Shown here in pieces: positions 16,706 to 25,337 of a stretch of 64,000 nucleotides of DNA (positions are counted from its first letter, which is position 1; each line of letters opens with the position of its first letter). Source of the DNA: Ammonifex thiophilus (GTDB lineage Bacteria > Bacillota > Desulfotomaculia > Desulfotomaculales > Ammonificaceae); assembly GCF_003368535.1 (NCBI RefSeq), contig NZ_QSLN01000001.1, positions 186,001 to 250,000 on the forward strand. The letters run 5' to 3'. The notes under the pieces are model-generated. The model did no database searches, was not told where the DNA came from, and saw only the letters and a list, made by a program, of their open reading frames with translations. The position numbers and the translations under genes are program-made.

Positions 16706-17311
16706 TTGGAAGCTTACCTGGGAGTTCTGCAGGAAATAGGCAACATAGGCGTAGGTAACGCGGCCACCGCCCTGGCCGAGCTCATAGGGACTAAGGTGCT
16801 GATAAGCGTCCCCCAAGCCACCTTTGTCCCGCTGGAGGGGATCTTCAATATGGTGGGAGACGCCGAGGAGCCGGTGGCCGGGGTACTGGTGCGCGTGGGC
16901 GGGGAGATCAAAGGGACGGTGCTCTTCGCCTTTTCCGCCCCCAGCGCGATGGAGCTGATAAGGCGGCTCTTGGGGGAGGGGTTTTCTGATCCTTTCTCCT
17001 TAACTCCGGAGGCCGCTTCGGTCTTGCAGGAGATCGGCAACATCTTAACGGGAGCCTTTCTCACCGCCATAAGCGAGTTTACCGGGCTTACTTTCGTGCC
17101 CGAGGTGCCCTTTTACACTTACGACATGCTGGGCTCCATAGTCTCCACCAGTTTGGTGGCAGGAGAAGTGATAGCGGATCGGGTGCTCTTTTTCGAGACC
17201 GAGTTCATGCTCGACGGCCAAGCGATTACCGCCCACTTCTTCCTCTTCCTGACCCCCCCTTCCTTGGCCACACTGCTTAAGTCCTTAGGCCTGGCGGCCG
17301 AGAACCTTTAA
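16706..17311 (+). CDS. cheC: CheY-P phosphatase CheC
   Basis: CheC dephosphorylates CheY-P and regulates CheD. Both phosphatase helices are present in tandem: LQEIGNIGVGNA with a Pro about 22 residues after the Asn, and LQEIGNILTGAF in the second half, so both Glu-x-x-Asn pairs are intact. The frame stays open upstream into cheR, but AAAGGAGAGGG (16689-16699) points to TTG 16706, which gives 201 residues, the normal length. It sits between cheR and cheY. Confidence 0.94.
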   Translation: MEAYLGVLQEIGNIGVGNAATALAELIGTKVLISVPQATFVPLEGIFNMVGDAEEPVAGVLVRVGGEIKGTVLFAFSAPSAMELIRRLLGEGFSDPFSLTPEAASVLQEIGNILTGAFLTAISEFTGLTFVPEVPFYTYDMLGSIVSTSLVAGEVIADRVLFFETEFMLDGQAITAHFFLFLTPPSLATLLKSLGLAAENL

Positions 17312-17331
17312 ACGAGGAGGGATTGGCAGAT

Positions 17332-17703
17332 ATGGGCAAAAGAGTTCTCATAGTAGACGACGCGGCTTTCATGCGGATGATGATCAAAAACATTCTCACC
17401 AAGCACGGGTACGAAGTAGTGGGAGAAGCGGCCAACGGCCGGGAAGCGGTGGAGCTTTACAAACAGCTCAAACCCGACGTGGTCACCATGGACATAACCA
17501 TGCCGGAAATGGATGGCATCGAGGGGGTTAAGGCTATAAGGGCCATAGACCCCAACGCTAAGATAATCATGATAAGCGCTATGGGGCAGCAGGCCATGGT
17601 GATGGAGGCCATCCAGGCAGGGGCCAAGGACTTCATCGTAAAGCCTTTCCAGCAAGAGAGGGTTCTGCAGGCGCTGGAGAGGGTGCTAGCTCGCGACGAC
17701 TAG
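17332..17703 (+). CDS. cheY: Chemotaxis response regulator CheY
   Basis: This is a single receiver domain that, when phosphorylated, binds the switch. Counting from the ATG at 17332, the acidic pocket is Asp9/Asp10 (LIVDDAAFMR), the phosphoacceptor is Asp54 (VTMDITMPEMDG), and Thr/Ser and Lys switch residues follow (MISAMG, FIVKPF). ATG 17332 is preferred over TTG 17323 because the result starts MGKRVLIVDD as in Bacillus CheY, with GAGGAGGG suitably placed upstream. It is followed by fliM. Confidence 0.96.
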   Translation: MGKRVLIVDDAAFMRMMIKNILTKHGYEVVGEAANGREAVELYKQLKPDVVTMDITMPEMDGIEGVKAIRAIDPNAKIIMISAMGQQAMVMEAIQAGAKDFIVKPFQQERVLQALERVLARDD

Positions 17704-17715
17704 AGGGGGGAGAGC

Positions 17716-18699
17716 ATGGCGGAGGTTCTGTCGCAGGCAGAAATCGATGCCCTGCTGGCCGCTTTGGCCTCGGGAGAGCTGCCGGAAAAGGAGCTGCCCT
17801 CCGGGGAGAAGGCGGCACCCAAGAAATACGATTTCCGCCGCCCCAACAAGTTTTCCAAGGAGCAGCTGCGCACTTTACAGCTCCTGCACGAAAACTGGGC
17901 CCGCATTCTTTCCGGCTTCCTCTCCGGCTACCTGCGTACCAATATATCGGTGGCGGTAAGCGGCGTTGATCAACTGACCTTTGATGATTTTATCCGCTCC
18001 CTCCCCACCCCTACGCTCCTGGTGGTTTTCACTCTGGAGCCCCTGCCGGGAGCGGCAGTAATGGAAACCAACCCCAGCTTTCTCTTCCCGGTCATCGACC
18101 TCCTCTTCGGCGGGCCGGGAGAGATGCCGGAGAGGATAAGGGAGTTTACCGAGATAGAGATTTCGGTGGGGCGCAGGCTGGCCGAGAAACTTCTGGAGAA
18201 CCTCTCCTTCGCCTGGCGCGACGTTTTTAAAGTTACCCCCGCGGTAGAAGGGGTGGAGACCAACCCCCGGCTGCAGCAGATCATCTCTCCCAGCGAGGTG
18301 GTGGCGGTGATCACCCTCACCACTTCCGTTGGAAACGAATCGCGGGGGCTCATCAACCTCTGTTTTCCCCACATGATGCTGGAGCCGGTCTTAAGCCAGC
18401 TCTCGCGCTTTTACCACATGCGCCCCTCCGAGCCCCCGGACGCCTCCGCCACCCGCAACCTTCGCTACTGGCTGGAGAAAGTGCCGGTGGAAGTCTCGGT
18501 TGTGATGGGGGAGACCAGCCTTTCCGTCCAGGAGTTCCTGGATTTGGAGGTGGGGGATGTTCTGGTACTCGAGCGGCGCTTCGGCGAGGATCTCGACGTT
18601 TATGTGGGCAAGGTCAAGCGTTTTCGAGCCCAACCCGGGCTTTTGGGTCGGCATCTGGCCGTGCAGATTACGGGCCTAGCGGAAGGGGGCGAAGCTTGA
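17716..18699 (+). CDS. fliM: Flagellar motor switch protein FliM
   Basis: FliM is the C-ring protein that binds CheY-P and controls rotation direction. The N-terminal CheY-binding peptide LSQAEIDALL is intact, followed by a Pro/Glu linker, the CheC-like middle domain with the GGxG-type region seen as LLFGGPGEMPE, and a C-terminal SpoA domain (VEVSVVMGETSLSVQEFLDL). It has 327 residues. ATG 17716 follows GAGGGGGGAGAGC. FliY begins at the next codon after its stop. Confidence 0.96.
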   Translation: MAEVLSQAEIDALLAALASGELPEKELPSGEKAAPKKYDFRRPNKFSKEQLRTLQLLHENWARILSGFLSGYLRTNISVAVSGVDQLTFDDFIRSLPTPTLLVVFTLEPLPGAAVMETNPSFLFPVIDLLFGGPGEMPERIREFTEIEISVGRRLAEKLLENLSFAWRDVFKVTPAVEGVETNPRLQQIISPSEVVAVITLTTSVGNESRGLINLCFPHMMLEPVLSQLSRFYHMRPSEPPDASATRNLRYWLEKVPVEVSVVMGETSLSVQEFLDLEVGDVLVLERRFGEDLDVYVGKVKRFRAQPGLLGRHLAVQITGLAEGGEA

Positions 18700-19776
18700 T
18701 TGAAAGATGAGCACTTCTTGAGCCAGGAGGAAATCGATGCCCTTTTGAAGGGGGCCGGTACTTCCCCGGACGAGGGCTCTAAGACCGCCGGGGAGGGTCC
18801 CGATCTCACCGAGGAAGAAAAGGACGCTTTAGGCGAAATAGGCAACATCGCCATGGGGGCGGCGGCCACCGCCCTTTCGGAGATCCTGGGGCGGCGGGTC
18901 ACCATCACCAGCCCCCATGTGTGGGTAACCACCAAGGAGGAACTGCTCAGGAGCTTCACCGTACCTTACCTTATCGTTTCGGTTTCCTACACCGAAGGTT
19001 TGGAAGGCACCAGCCTCCTGGTGGTAAAGGTGGAGGACGCTTCGGTCGTGGCCGACCTCATGATGGGGGGGGAAGGCAAGCGCTCCGATACTTTGGGCGA
19101 GATAGAGATAAGCGCGGTAGCGGAGGCCATGAACCAGATGATGGGGGCGGCGGCCACCTCCCTGGCCGATATCTACCACCGCACGGTGGGCATTGCTCCT
19201 CCGCAGGTGCGCATTTTTTCCAAGGAAGGGGAGGCTACGACCGACGATCTGGGGGTGGAAGACCCCATCGCTGTGATCTCCTTCCGGATGACGATAGAAG
19301 ATCTGCTCGACACCGAGATCATGAGGGTGCTGTCGGTGGGCACGGCCAAAGAGGAGGCTTCTCTCCTCTGGCAGGGGGTTTACGGCGAGGGGGGTGAAAA
19401 AAAGGAAGAACTCTCTCCTCAGGAGTCTTTTCCTGCAGAGGAAGCGGCGGCCACTGCCGCCCCGGCTTTCGCTCCTACTTCCCCATCCCTGGATGTGGAC
19501 CGCTCCCGCCTGGAGCTTATCCTGGACATTCCGCTCAAGGTCTCGGTAGTGCTGGGGCGCACGCGCCGTCCTATAAAAGAGATTCTGAGTCTGGGCCCGG
19601 GAAGCATTTTGGAGCTGGACGCCTTGGTCGATGAGCCGGTGGAAATTCTGGTGAACGGGGTGCTGGTGGCCCGCGGCGAAGTGGTGGTGGTGGAAGAGAA
19701 TTTTGGCGTGCGCATCACCAGCATAGTCACCCCCCAGGAGCGCCTCCGCTACCTGGCTCGGCCCCGGGAGCGTTGA
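18700..19776 (+). CDS. fliY: Flagellar switch phosphatase FliY (CheC-FliN fusion)
   Basis: FliY is the firmicute switch protein that joins a CheC-type CheY-P phosphatase to a FliN domain. Visible parts in order: an EIDALL peptide near residue 10, a CheC domain with two Glu-x-x-Asn helices (GEIGNIAMGAAATALSEI and AVAEAMNQMMGAAATSLADI), a low-complexity linker (about 225-265), and a C-terminal SpoA/FliN domain (LDIPLKVSVVLGRTRRPIKE). TTG 18700 directly follows the fliM stop, with AGGGGG 10 bases upstream. Together with fliN at 5385, this gives the operon two FliN domains. Confidence 0.95.
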   Translation: MKDEHFLSQEEIDALLKGAGTSPDEGSKTAGEGPDLTEEEKDALGEIGNIAMGAAATALSEILGRRVTITSPHVWVTTKEELLRSFTVPYLIVSVSYTEGLEGTSLLVVKVEDASVVADLMMGGEGKRSDTLGEIEISAVAEAMNQMMGAAATSLADIYHRTVGIAPPQVRIFSKEGEATTDDLGVEDPIAVISFRMTIEDLLDTEIMRVLSVGTAKEEASLLWQGVYGEGGEKKEELSPQESFPAEEAAATAAPAFAPTSPSLDVDRSRLELILDIPLKVSVVLGRTRRPIKEILSLGPGSILELDALVDEPVEILVNGVLVARGEVVVVEENFGVRITSIVTPQERLRYLARPRER

Positions 19777-19834
19777 TCTCTTCCGGGCTTGGCCTTAAAA
19801 TTTTAGGGAAAGCTCAGGAAAGGATGGTGTCGAG

Positions 19835-22141
19835 GTGGCGGCGGTAGCCTGGTGGGGTGTTTTAGCTCTTCTCTTTCTTGCGCCGTACTTCCGGGGGCTT
19901 TTCTTTCCGCCGGAGCAGGAGAGGGCCCTGGTGGTGGCGGCGGTGTGCTTTTTCCTGGTCTACTTGGAGCGCTGGCTCAAGGGGAAGGCCCGCTTCCTGG
20001 AACGTCCGCTGGACTGGGCCGTTCTGGCCTTCTTGTTTGTCTACTTGGCTAGCTTGCCAGTGGCGGTGAACAAAGGGCTGGCGCTTAACGAGTTGGTGAA
20101 GAACGCCCTTTACTTCGCCATTTTCTGGTCGGTGGCCCGCTTGGTGGACACGGTGGACAAGGCGGAAAAGCTCTTGTACGCCTTTTGGTTTTCCGGGGTA
20201 GGAGTGGCGCTGGCGGGCCTGGGTACAGCCACCCAGATAATCTTCATCCGCGACGGCTTCCTTAACGGGCGCATTTACTCCTCCTTTCAGTACCCCAACG
20301 CGCTGGCCAGCTTCCTTCTGGCCCTTTTGCTCGTAGGGACCTACCTTTGGTACCGATCCTGGAGAGAGGGGCCGCGCTGGCGGGGTTTCCCCTATTCTTC
20401 TTACTCCCTGGCCCTGGGGAACTTCTTGTTGGCTGCCGTCTTTTGGGGAGCCAAATCCCACGGCGGGGTTCTCACCCTGCTGGTAATAGCTCCGCTGCTT
20501 TTATGGCGCCTTCCCAAAGAGGTAAGAATCCCCTGGGGTCTACACCTTCTGCAGGCCAATTTCTGGGGACTCCTTTCCGGCCTCGCTTTCACCCGCCTGG
20601 CTTCAGCTGGCGGTTACGACGCGGCTTGGGGAGTTATCTTTTTGGGCCTTATCCTCTCCTTGGGCTGTCAACTGCTCGTGGACTACGGAAATTACCGGGG
20701 CTGGTCCAACCCCCTGGCACGAATTCCCTCGCTTTTCTGGTGGGTGGGCTTAAGCACCGTTCTGCTCGCCCCTTTGGTGGTGGTTCTTTCTCATCCTCTC
20801 TGGCGGTCGCGCCTTTGGGATTTGCTGCACGCCAGAAACGCCATCGAACGCTTCTATTTTTATCGCGATGCTCTGGAAATGATGGCAGCCCGCCCCTGGC
20901 TGGGCTGGGGAGGAGGAGGTTGGCAGGAAGCTTACCGTCATTTCCAACACTACCTCTACAACTCCACCCAGGTACATAGCTACTACCTGCAGGTAGGGGT
21001 AGAGACGGGGATACTGGGCCTTCTAGTGCTCCTGGCCATCTGGGTACTTTTTCTGCGGTCTGCCCACCGCCTCTACCACGCCGCCTCCGGTCCCCGGGAG
21101 CGACTCCTCGTCTGGCTCGCTACGGTGGCGGCCCTGGCCATAGGGGTTCACGCTGCCGTGGATTTCAACCTTTCCCTTTCCGCCCTGGCTCTCCTGCTCT
21201 TTTCCCTCTTCGGCGTGGTCACGGGGCTAGAGCTCTCTGCCCGTCAGCCCCAGGAGGAGGGGAGGAAGGCCCGGCGGGCTAAGGCGCGGCTTGTCCGCCC
21301 TTCCCCAGCACCTTTAGTCCTGGTCTCTTCCCTCGCTTTGGCGCTGGCGGCTCTGGGCACTTCTTTGGCGGTAGCCGGCAATGCGGCTCTGGCCGCGACT
21401 CAAGCCTTGCAGCAGCATAACCTGAGCGAGGCCCGAGCGCTGGCCCTCAAAGCCCAGACTTATAACCCCTTGAATGCAGACTACCGGGCCCTGCTGGTGC
21501 AGATCTATCTCATGGAGCAAAACCCGCAGGCGGCCGTGAAAGAGGCACAGGAGGTGGTGAGGCTCAGCCGTTACAGCGAGGCCAGCTACGCCCTCTTGGC
21601 CAACGCCTTAAACCAGGCTGGCCGTTACCGCGAGGCGGTGCAGGCAGCGGAAACGGCGGTTCGTATGGCACCCTTCCGCATTCAGAACTACGAGCTGCTG
21701 GCCAATACCGCTTTTTACGGCGGCTACATGGAGCTTGCTAACGGTAAGAAAGACGAGGCTCGCTTCTTCTTTAATAAAGTGGTAGAGGTGCCTAAGCTAA
21801 TCCGAGAACGCATGGCCATGGTCACCCCGCAGGAAAAGCGGCTGTGGGTGGTGGCTCCTTACCTTGCTCCCACTCCCACCATCCAGGTGGCGGTAGGAGG
21901 AGCTTGCTACTTCCTGGGTCGAGGGGAGGAAGCACAGAAGTACCTCACCTCCGCCCTGCCGGAATTGAAGGAAGACAAAGATAAAATGTTAAAGGCCCAG
22001 GCGCTGCTTTGGCTCGCCCTGCTGGCGGAAAAATCGGGGGATAAAGAGGCGGTCCGGAAGTACACCGAGGAAGGTAAGCAGCTCTTTTCCGGATTTGGCC
22101 AGTGGCTGGAGCAGACCCGCAAGCTCCCGGTGCTGAGCTGA
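19835..22141 (+). CDS. O-antigen ligase/Wzy-type membrane protein with TPR C-terminus
   Basis: The protein of 768 residues has about a dozen membrane segments (about 1-520) with the ligase-type extracytoplasmic loop (WLGWGGGGWQEAYRHF, then STQVHSYYLQVGVETGILGL near residues 350-395). A soluble C-terminal third follows with tetratricopeptide-like repeats (about 515-690). Such proteins transfer or polymerise lipid-linked glycans at the outer face of the membrane; TPR-bearing forms include protein O-glycosyltransferases of the PglL type. Its place just behind the flagellar operon makes glycan attachment to a surface protein or to flagellin possible, but the substrate cannot be read from sequence. 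The start is GTG 19835, with a weak ribosome binding site. A hairpin terminator follows. Confidence 0.75.
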   Translation: MAAVAWWGVLALLFLAPYFRGLFFPPEQERALVVAAVCFFLVYLERWLKGKARFLERPLDWAVLAFLFVYLASLPVAVNKGLALNELVKNALYFAIFWSVARLVDTVDKAEKLLYAFWFSGVGVALAGLGTATQIIFIRDGFLNGRIYSSFQYPNALASFLLALLLVGTYLWYRSWREGPRWRGFPYSSYSLALGNFLLAAVFWGAKSHGGVLTLLVIAPLLLWRLPKEVRIPWGLHLLQANFWGLLSGLAFTRLASAGGYDAAWGVIFLGLILSLGCQLLVDYGNYRGWSNPLARIPSLFWWVGLSTVLLAPLVVVLSHPLWRSRLWDLLHARNAIERFYFYRDALEMMAARPWLGWGGGGWQEAYRHFQHYLYNSTQVHSYYLQVGVETGILGLLVLLAIWVLFLRSAHRLYHAASGPRERLLVWLATVAALAIGVHAAVDFNLSLSALALLLFSLFGVVTGLELSARQPQEEGRKARRAKARLVRPSPAPLVLVSSLALALAALGTSLAVAGNAALAATQALQQHNLSEARALALKAQTYNPLNADYRALLVQIYLMEQNPQAAVKEAQEVVRLSRYSEASYALLANALNQAGRYREAVQAAETAVRMAPFRIQNYELLANTAFYGGYMELANGKKDEARFFFNKVVEVPKLIRERMAMVTPQEKRLWVVAPYLAPTPTIQVAVGGACYFLGRGEEAQKYLTSALPELKEDKDKMLKAQALLWLALLAEKSGDKEAVRKYTEEGKQLFSGFGQWLEQTRKLPVLS

Positions 22142-22171
22142 GAGGTTTTAAAATACTATGCCGCTCTTTCG

Positions 22172-22200
22172 CGGAGGGCTTGCACCGCCCTCCGATTTTT
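22172..22200 (+). terminator. Rho-independent terminator after the glycan ligase gene
   Basis: A perfect 8-bp stem (CGGAGGGC at 22172-22179, GCCCTCCG at 22187-22194) with a 7-base loop is followed by ATTTTT. It lies 30 bases after the stop of the ligase gene. The loop and 3' arm are shared with the promoter that follows. Confidence 0.8.
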
Positions 22201-22208
22201 GTTATAGT
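22180..22208 (+). promoter_or_regulatory. Sigma-A-type promoter for the hydrogenase operon
   Basis: TTGCAC (22180-22185) and TATAGT (22203-22208) are separated by exactly 17 bases, close to the vegetative consensus. The -35 box lies in the loop of the preceding terminator. The expected transcript would start near 22215, giving a leader of about 177 bases before mvhD. Confidence 0.75.
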
Positions 22209-22391
22209 AAAGGCAAGCCTCCGAAGAGGCTTGGACTTAAGGCGAAAACCTAACTCAACCAGATAGCCTGTTCGCGAACATAAAACCCTTCCAACGGATG
22301 GGGGTGAAACCGCGAAAGTAAAGGGTCTTCTGCCTTCCGCCGGCACTTAGCTTTTTGCGGAAACCCTTTAACGAAGAAAGGGGTAAGGAGC
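22209..22391 (+). promoter_or_regulatory. Structured 5' leader of the hydrogenase operon, class unknown
   Basis: The leader contains a perfect 8-bp hairpin with a CGAA loop (22214-22233), a 10-base palindrome GTTCGCGAAC (22270-22279), and a larger two-part hairpin pairing 22320-22326 with 22363-22369 and 22335-22340 with 22357-22362. No ORF of note and no start codon with a good ribosome binding site occurs before mvhD. I do not recognise a known riboswitch. No T-run follows the last stem, so any control would more likely act on translation, RNA stability or anti-termination. Confidence 0.5.
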
Positions 22392-22832
22392 ATGGAGCAG
22401 AGCTTTGAACCCAAGATTATCGGTTTCCTCTGCAACTGGTGCAGCTATGCCGGCGCGGACCTGGCCGGCGTCTCCCGCCTGCAATACCCTCCCAACATCC
22501 GCATCATCCGTGTCATGTGTTCCGGTCGTGTCGATCCTTCCTTCGTGCTGAAGGCCTTGAAAGAAGGGGCGGACGGGGTTCTCATCGCCGGTTGCCACCC
22601 CGGTGACTGTCACTACGAGAGCGGCAACTACAAGGCCATGCGCCGCTACCTCTACCTGAAGAAGCTGCTCAAGGAATTCGGCGTGGAAGACGAGCGGGTG
22701 CGGCTGGAGTGGATCTCGGCGGCAGAGGGAGCTCGCTTTGCTCAGGTGGTCACCGAGTTCACCGAGACCATCCGGCGTCTGGGACCTTCCAAGTTCAAGG
22801 AAAAAGCGGCTTCGGCAGGGAAGGGGGCGTAG
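22392..22832 (+). CDS. mvhD: F420-non-reducing-type hydrogenase iron-sulfur subunit MvhD
   Basis: MvhD is the [2Fe-2S] electron-transfer subunit that links the Mvh hydrogenase to heterodisulfide reductase-type partners (HdrA). The 146 residues carry the family's cysteines: LCNWCSYAGAD near residues 13-23, VMCSGRVD near 42, and AGCHPGDCHY near 65-74. The ATG at 22392 follows AAGGAGC. It is the first gene of mvhDGA. No hdrABC genes are next to it here, so its redox partner must be encoded elsewhere. Confidence 0.92.
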   Translation: MEQSFEPKIIGFLCNWCSYAGADLAGVSRLQYPPNIRIIRVMCSGRVDPSFVLKALKEGADGVLIAGCHPGDCHYESGNYKAMRRYLYLKKLLKEFGVEDERVRLEWISAAEGARFAQVVTEFTETIRRLGPSKFKEKAASAGKGA

Positions 22833-22835
22833 CGC

Positions 22836-23795
22836 ATGGCGGAAAAGCTTAAGATAGCCTCTTACTGGGCTGCCGACTGCGGCGGCTGCGACGTAGCCAT
22901 CCTCGACACGCACGAAAAGTTCCTGGACATAGTGCAGGCGGCCGACATCGTCTTCATGCCCATCGCGGTGGACATTAAGGAAAAGGACGTGGAGGCCTTC
23001 CCAGACGGCTACATCGACGTATGCTTCTTCCACGGTGCTATTCGCAACTCAGAAAACGAGCACATGGCTAAGCTCCTGCGCCGCAAATCCAAAGTAATGG
23101 TGGCTTTTGGCAGCTGCGCCATGATGGGAGGCATCCCGGGCTTGGCCAACTTTAAGGATCGGGAAGGGATTTTAAGCCGCGTCTACTTCGAAAGTCCCTC
23201 CACCGATAACCCCGACAAGGTTCTTCCCCAGACGGAAACCCAGGTGCGCGAAGGGGTTCTTACCCTGCCCGCCTTCTACGAAGAGGTAAAAACTTTGGCT
23301 GATGTGGTGGACGTAGACTACTTCATGCCCGGCTGCCCCCCGGCTTCCCACCAGATCTGGAACGTCTTCCAGGCCATAGTAGCCGGTAACCTTCCGCCCA
23401 AGGGGTCGATAGTCGGCGCTTCCACCAAGTCGGTCTGCGAAGAGTGCCCCCGGATAAAAGAGAATAAGGCCATCAAGCGCTTCTACCGCGTACACGAGAT
23501 CATCCCCGACCCGGAGCGCTGCCTCTTGGAGCAGGGCATTCCCTGTATGGGGCCCGCCACCCGGGGCGGCTGCGGGGCGGCTTGTCCGGTGGCCAACCAG
23601 CCCTGCCGGGGCTGTTACGGTCCTCTGGACGGGGTGGTCGACCACGGGGCCAAGTACATAAGCGCTCTGGCTTCGGTCATAGATGCGAACACCCCGGAGG
23701 AAGCGGCCAAGATCCTAGACCAGATTGCCGACCCGGCGGGGATGCTCTATTGGTTCGGCCTGCCGGCTTCGCTCCTGAGGAGGGTGAGGAAGTGA
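22836..23795 (+). CDS. mvhG: NiFe hydrogenase small subunit MvhG
   Basis: The small subunit carries the iron-sulfur relay from the NiFe site. The proximal-cluster cysteines are seen in CGGCDVAI near residues 15-22, GSCAMMGG near 94 and CPPASHQ near 165. The C-terminal part has further cysteines (SVCEECPR; IPCMG; GGCGAACPVANQPCRGCYG) for additional clusters, as in group 3 soluble hydrogenases. There is no Tat signal, which fits a cytoplasmic enzyme. It has 319 residues and its stop codon overlaps the start of mvhA by one base. Confidence 0.94.
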   Translation: MAEKLKIASYWAADCGGCDVAILDTHEKFLDIVQAADIVFMPIAVDIKEKDVEAFPDGYIDVCFFHGAIRNSENEHMAKLLRRKSKVMVAFGSCAMMGGIPGLANFKDREGILSRVYFESPSTDNPDKVLPQTETQVREGVLTLPAFYEEVKTLADVVDVDYFMPGCPPASHQIWNVFQAIVAGNLPPKGSIVGASTKSVCEECPRIKENKAIKRFYRVHEIIPDPERCLLEQGIPCMGPATRGGCGAACPVANQPCRGCYGPLDGVVDHGAKYISALASVIDANTPEEAAKILDQIADPAGMLYWFGLPASLLRRVRK

Positions 23796-25258
23796 TGCAG
23801 CGGATCACGATTGATCCGATAACAAGGCTCGAAGGCCACGGGAAAATAGAAATCTTCCTTAACGAGCGGGGTGAAGTGGAAAACGCCTACTTCCAGATCC
23901 CCGAGCTTCGCGGCTTCGAAAAGTTCGTGGAGGGGCGCCCGGCGGAGGAAGTGGCCCGGATTGTCAGCCGTATCTGCGGGGTCTGCTCGGGCACGCACCA
24001 CGTGTGCGCGGGCAAAGCGGTAGACAAGGTGTTCGGCGTGAAACCCACCCCCACGGCCCTGAAGCTGCGCCGGCTCTTCTACAGCGCCCACTACATCCAC
24101 AGCCACCTAGCCCACTTCTACGCCCTGGCGGCTCCCGACTTCGTCGTGGGCCCCGAGGCCGACCCACCGGTGCGTAACATCGTGGGTCTCATCAGCAAGG
24201 TGGGTCTGGAGATAGGGGGGAAGGTGATCAAGGCGCGGCGGCTGGCCCAGGAAATTCAGACCATGCTGGGAGGCCGGCCGGTGCATCCTGCCTTCATGGT
24301 TCCTGGCGGGGTGAGTAAAGGGCTCACCGAAGAGGAGCGGCGTCAAATAGAGGAGTGGGCCGAGTTCGAGGTGGAGTTCGCCCGCTTCTCCTTGAAGCTC
24401 TTCGAGGACGTGGTGCTCAAGAACAAGCAGTATCTGGAGCTCATCCAGAGCGACGCCTACCGCCTGGAGACCAACTACATGGGAATAGTGGACGAAAAGA
24501 ACCGGGTGGACTTCTACGATGGCGAAATCCGCTACGTGGACACCCAGGGGCGGGAGATCGGCCGCTACAAGGAAGAGGAGTACCTGGAGCACGTGGCGGA
24601 GCACGTGGAGCCCTGGAGCTACCTCAAGTTCCCCTTCCTTAAGAAGCTTGGCTGGAAGGGATTCGTGGAGGGGCCCGGCACTTCGATCTACCAGGCGGCT
24701 CCGCTGGGCAGAATAAACGCGGCCGACGCCATGAAGACGCCGCTGGCCGAAGAGGAGCGGCAGAAGTTCTTTGAATTCTTTGGCGGCCGGCCGGTGCATA
24801 ACATCCTAGCTACTCACTGGGCTCGCCTGATCGAGAATCTGCAGGCGGCTGAGGAGCTCCTGGATCTGGCGCGCGATCCCGAGATAACCAGCCCTGACAT
24901 CCGCAACATCCCCGAGGGGGTGGCGGGAGAGGGGGTGGGCATCATCGAAGCGCCGCGCGGCACCCTCACTCACCACTACCAGACCGACGAGCGGGGCATT
25001 GTCGTAAAGGCCAACCTCATTGTCGGCACCACCAACAACAATGCCCCCATCTGCATGGCGGTGAAGAAGGCGGCGCAGGCACTCATCCGGCCCGGCGTGG
25101 CCATTAAGGAGGGGTTGTTAAACATGATCGAGATGGCTTTCCGGGCCTTCGACCCCTGCTTCAGCTGCGCCACCCACGCCCTTATGGGGGAGCTCCCGCT
25201 GGTAGTGAACATCTACAACCATTACGGCGAGCTGGTGGAGCAGATCCACCGGCAGTGA
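23795..25258 (+). CDS. mvhA: NiFe hydrogenase large subunit MvhA
   Basis: The large subunit holds the NiFe(CN)2CO active site. Both metal-binding motifs are intact: RICGVCSGTHH near residues 56-66 and DPCFSCATH close to the C-terminus. About 26 residues follow the last His, as in precursors that are trimmed by a maturation protease. The open frame extends upstream into mvhG, but MQRITIDPITRLEGHGK is the standard large-subunit opening, so ATG 23795 (or the adjacent GTG 23792) is the start, giving 487 residues. It belongs to group 3 (Mvh/Frh-like), a cytoplasmic H2-oxidising or bifurcating enzyme. Confidence 0.95.
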   Translation: MQRITIDPITRLEGHGKIEIFLNERGEVENAYFQIPELRGFEKFVEGRPAEEVARIVSRICGVCSGTHHVCAGKAVDKVFGVKPTPTALKLRRLFYSAHYIHSHLAHFYALAAPDFVVGPEADPPVRNIVGLISKVGLEIGGKVIKARRLAQEIQTMLGGRPVHPAFMVPGGVSKGLTEEERRQIEEWAEFEVEFARFSLKLFEDVVLKNKQYLELIQSDAYRLETNYMGIVDEKNRVDFYDGEIRYVDTQGREIGRYKEEEYLEHVAEHVEPWSYLKFPFLKKLGWKGFVEGPGTSIYQAAPLGRINAADAMKTPLAEEERQKFFEFFGGRPVHNILATHWARLIENLQAAEELLDLARDPEITSPDIRNIPEGVAGEGVGIIEAPRGTLTHHYQTDERGIVVKANLIVGTTNNNAPICMAVKKAAQALIRPGVAIKEGLLNMIEMAFRAFDPCFSCATHALMGELPLVVNIYNHYGELVEQIHRQ

Positions 25259-25278
25259 AGTGGAGCAGACATGAAGCC

Positions 25279-25320
25279 CAGGGCCTCCCCGGAAAAAGCC
25301 TCTGGGGAGGCCCTGATTTT
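25279..25320 (+). terminator. Strong hairpin terminator after mvhA
   Basis: A perfect 12-bp stem (25279-25290 with 25304-25315) and 13-base loop is followed by ATTTT. It lies between mvhA and the protease gene and would dampen read-through into the accessory genes, giving more structural than maturation mRNA. Confidence 0.75.
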
Positions 25321-25337
25321 CCCCCGGAGGAGGGAGC

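Noticed and set aside
22209-22290. Resemblance of the hydrogenase leader to a c-di-GMP-I riboswitch (GCAAGCC, GGACTTAAGGC, CTAA, ATAGCC in order)
   Set aside because: The GAAA tetraloop is missing, the expected outer stem cannot form (GGC faces GGC), and the predicted transcript start falls inside the would-be aptamer.
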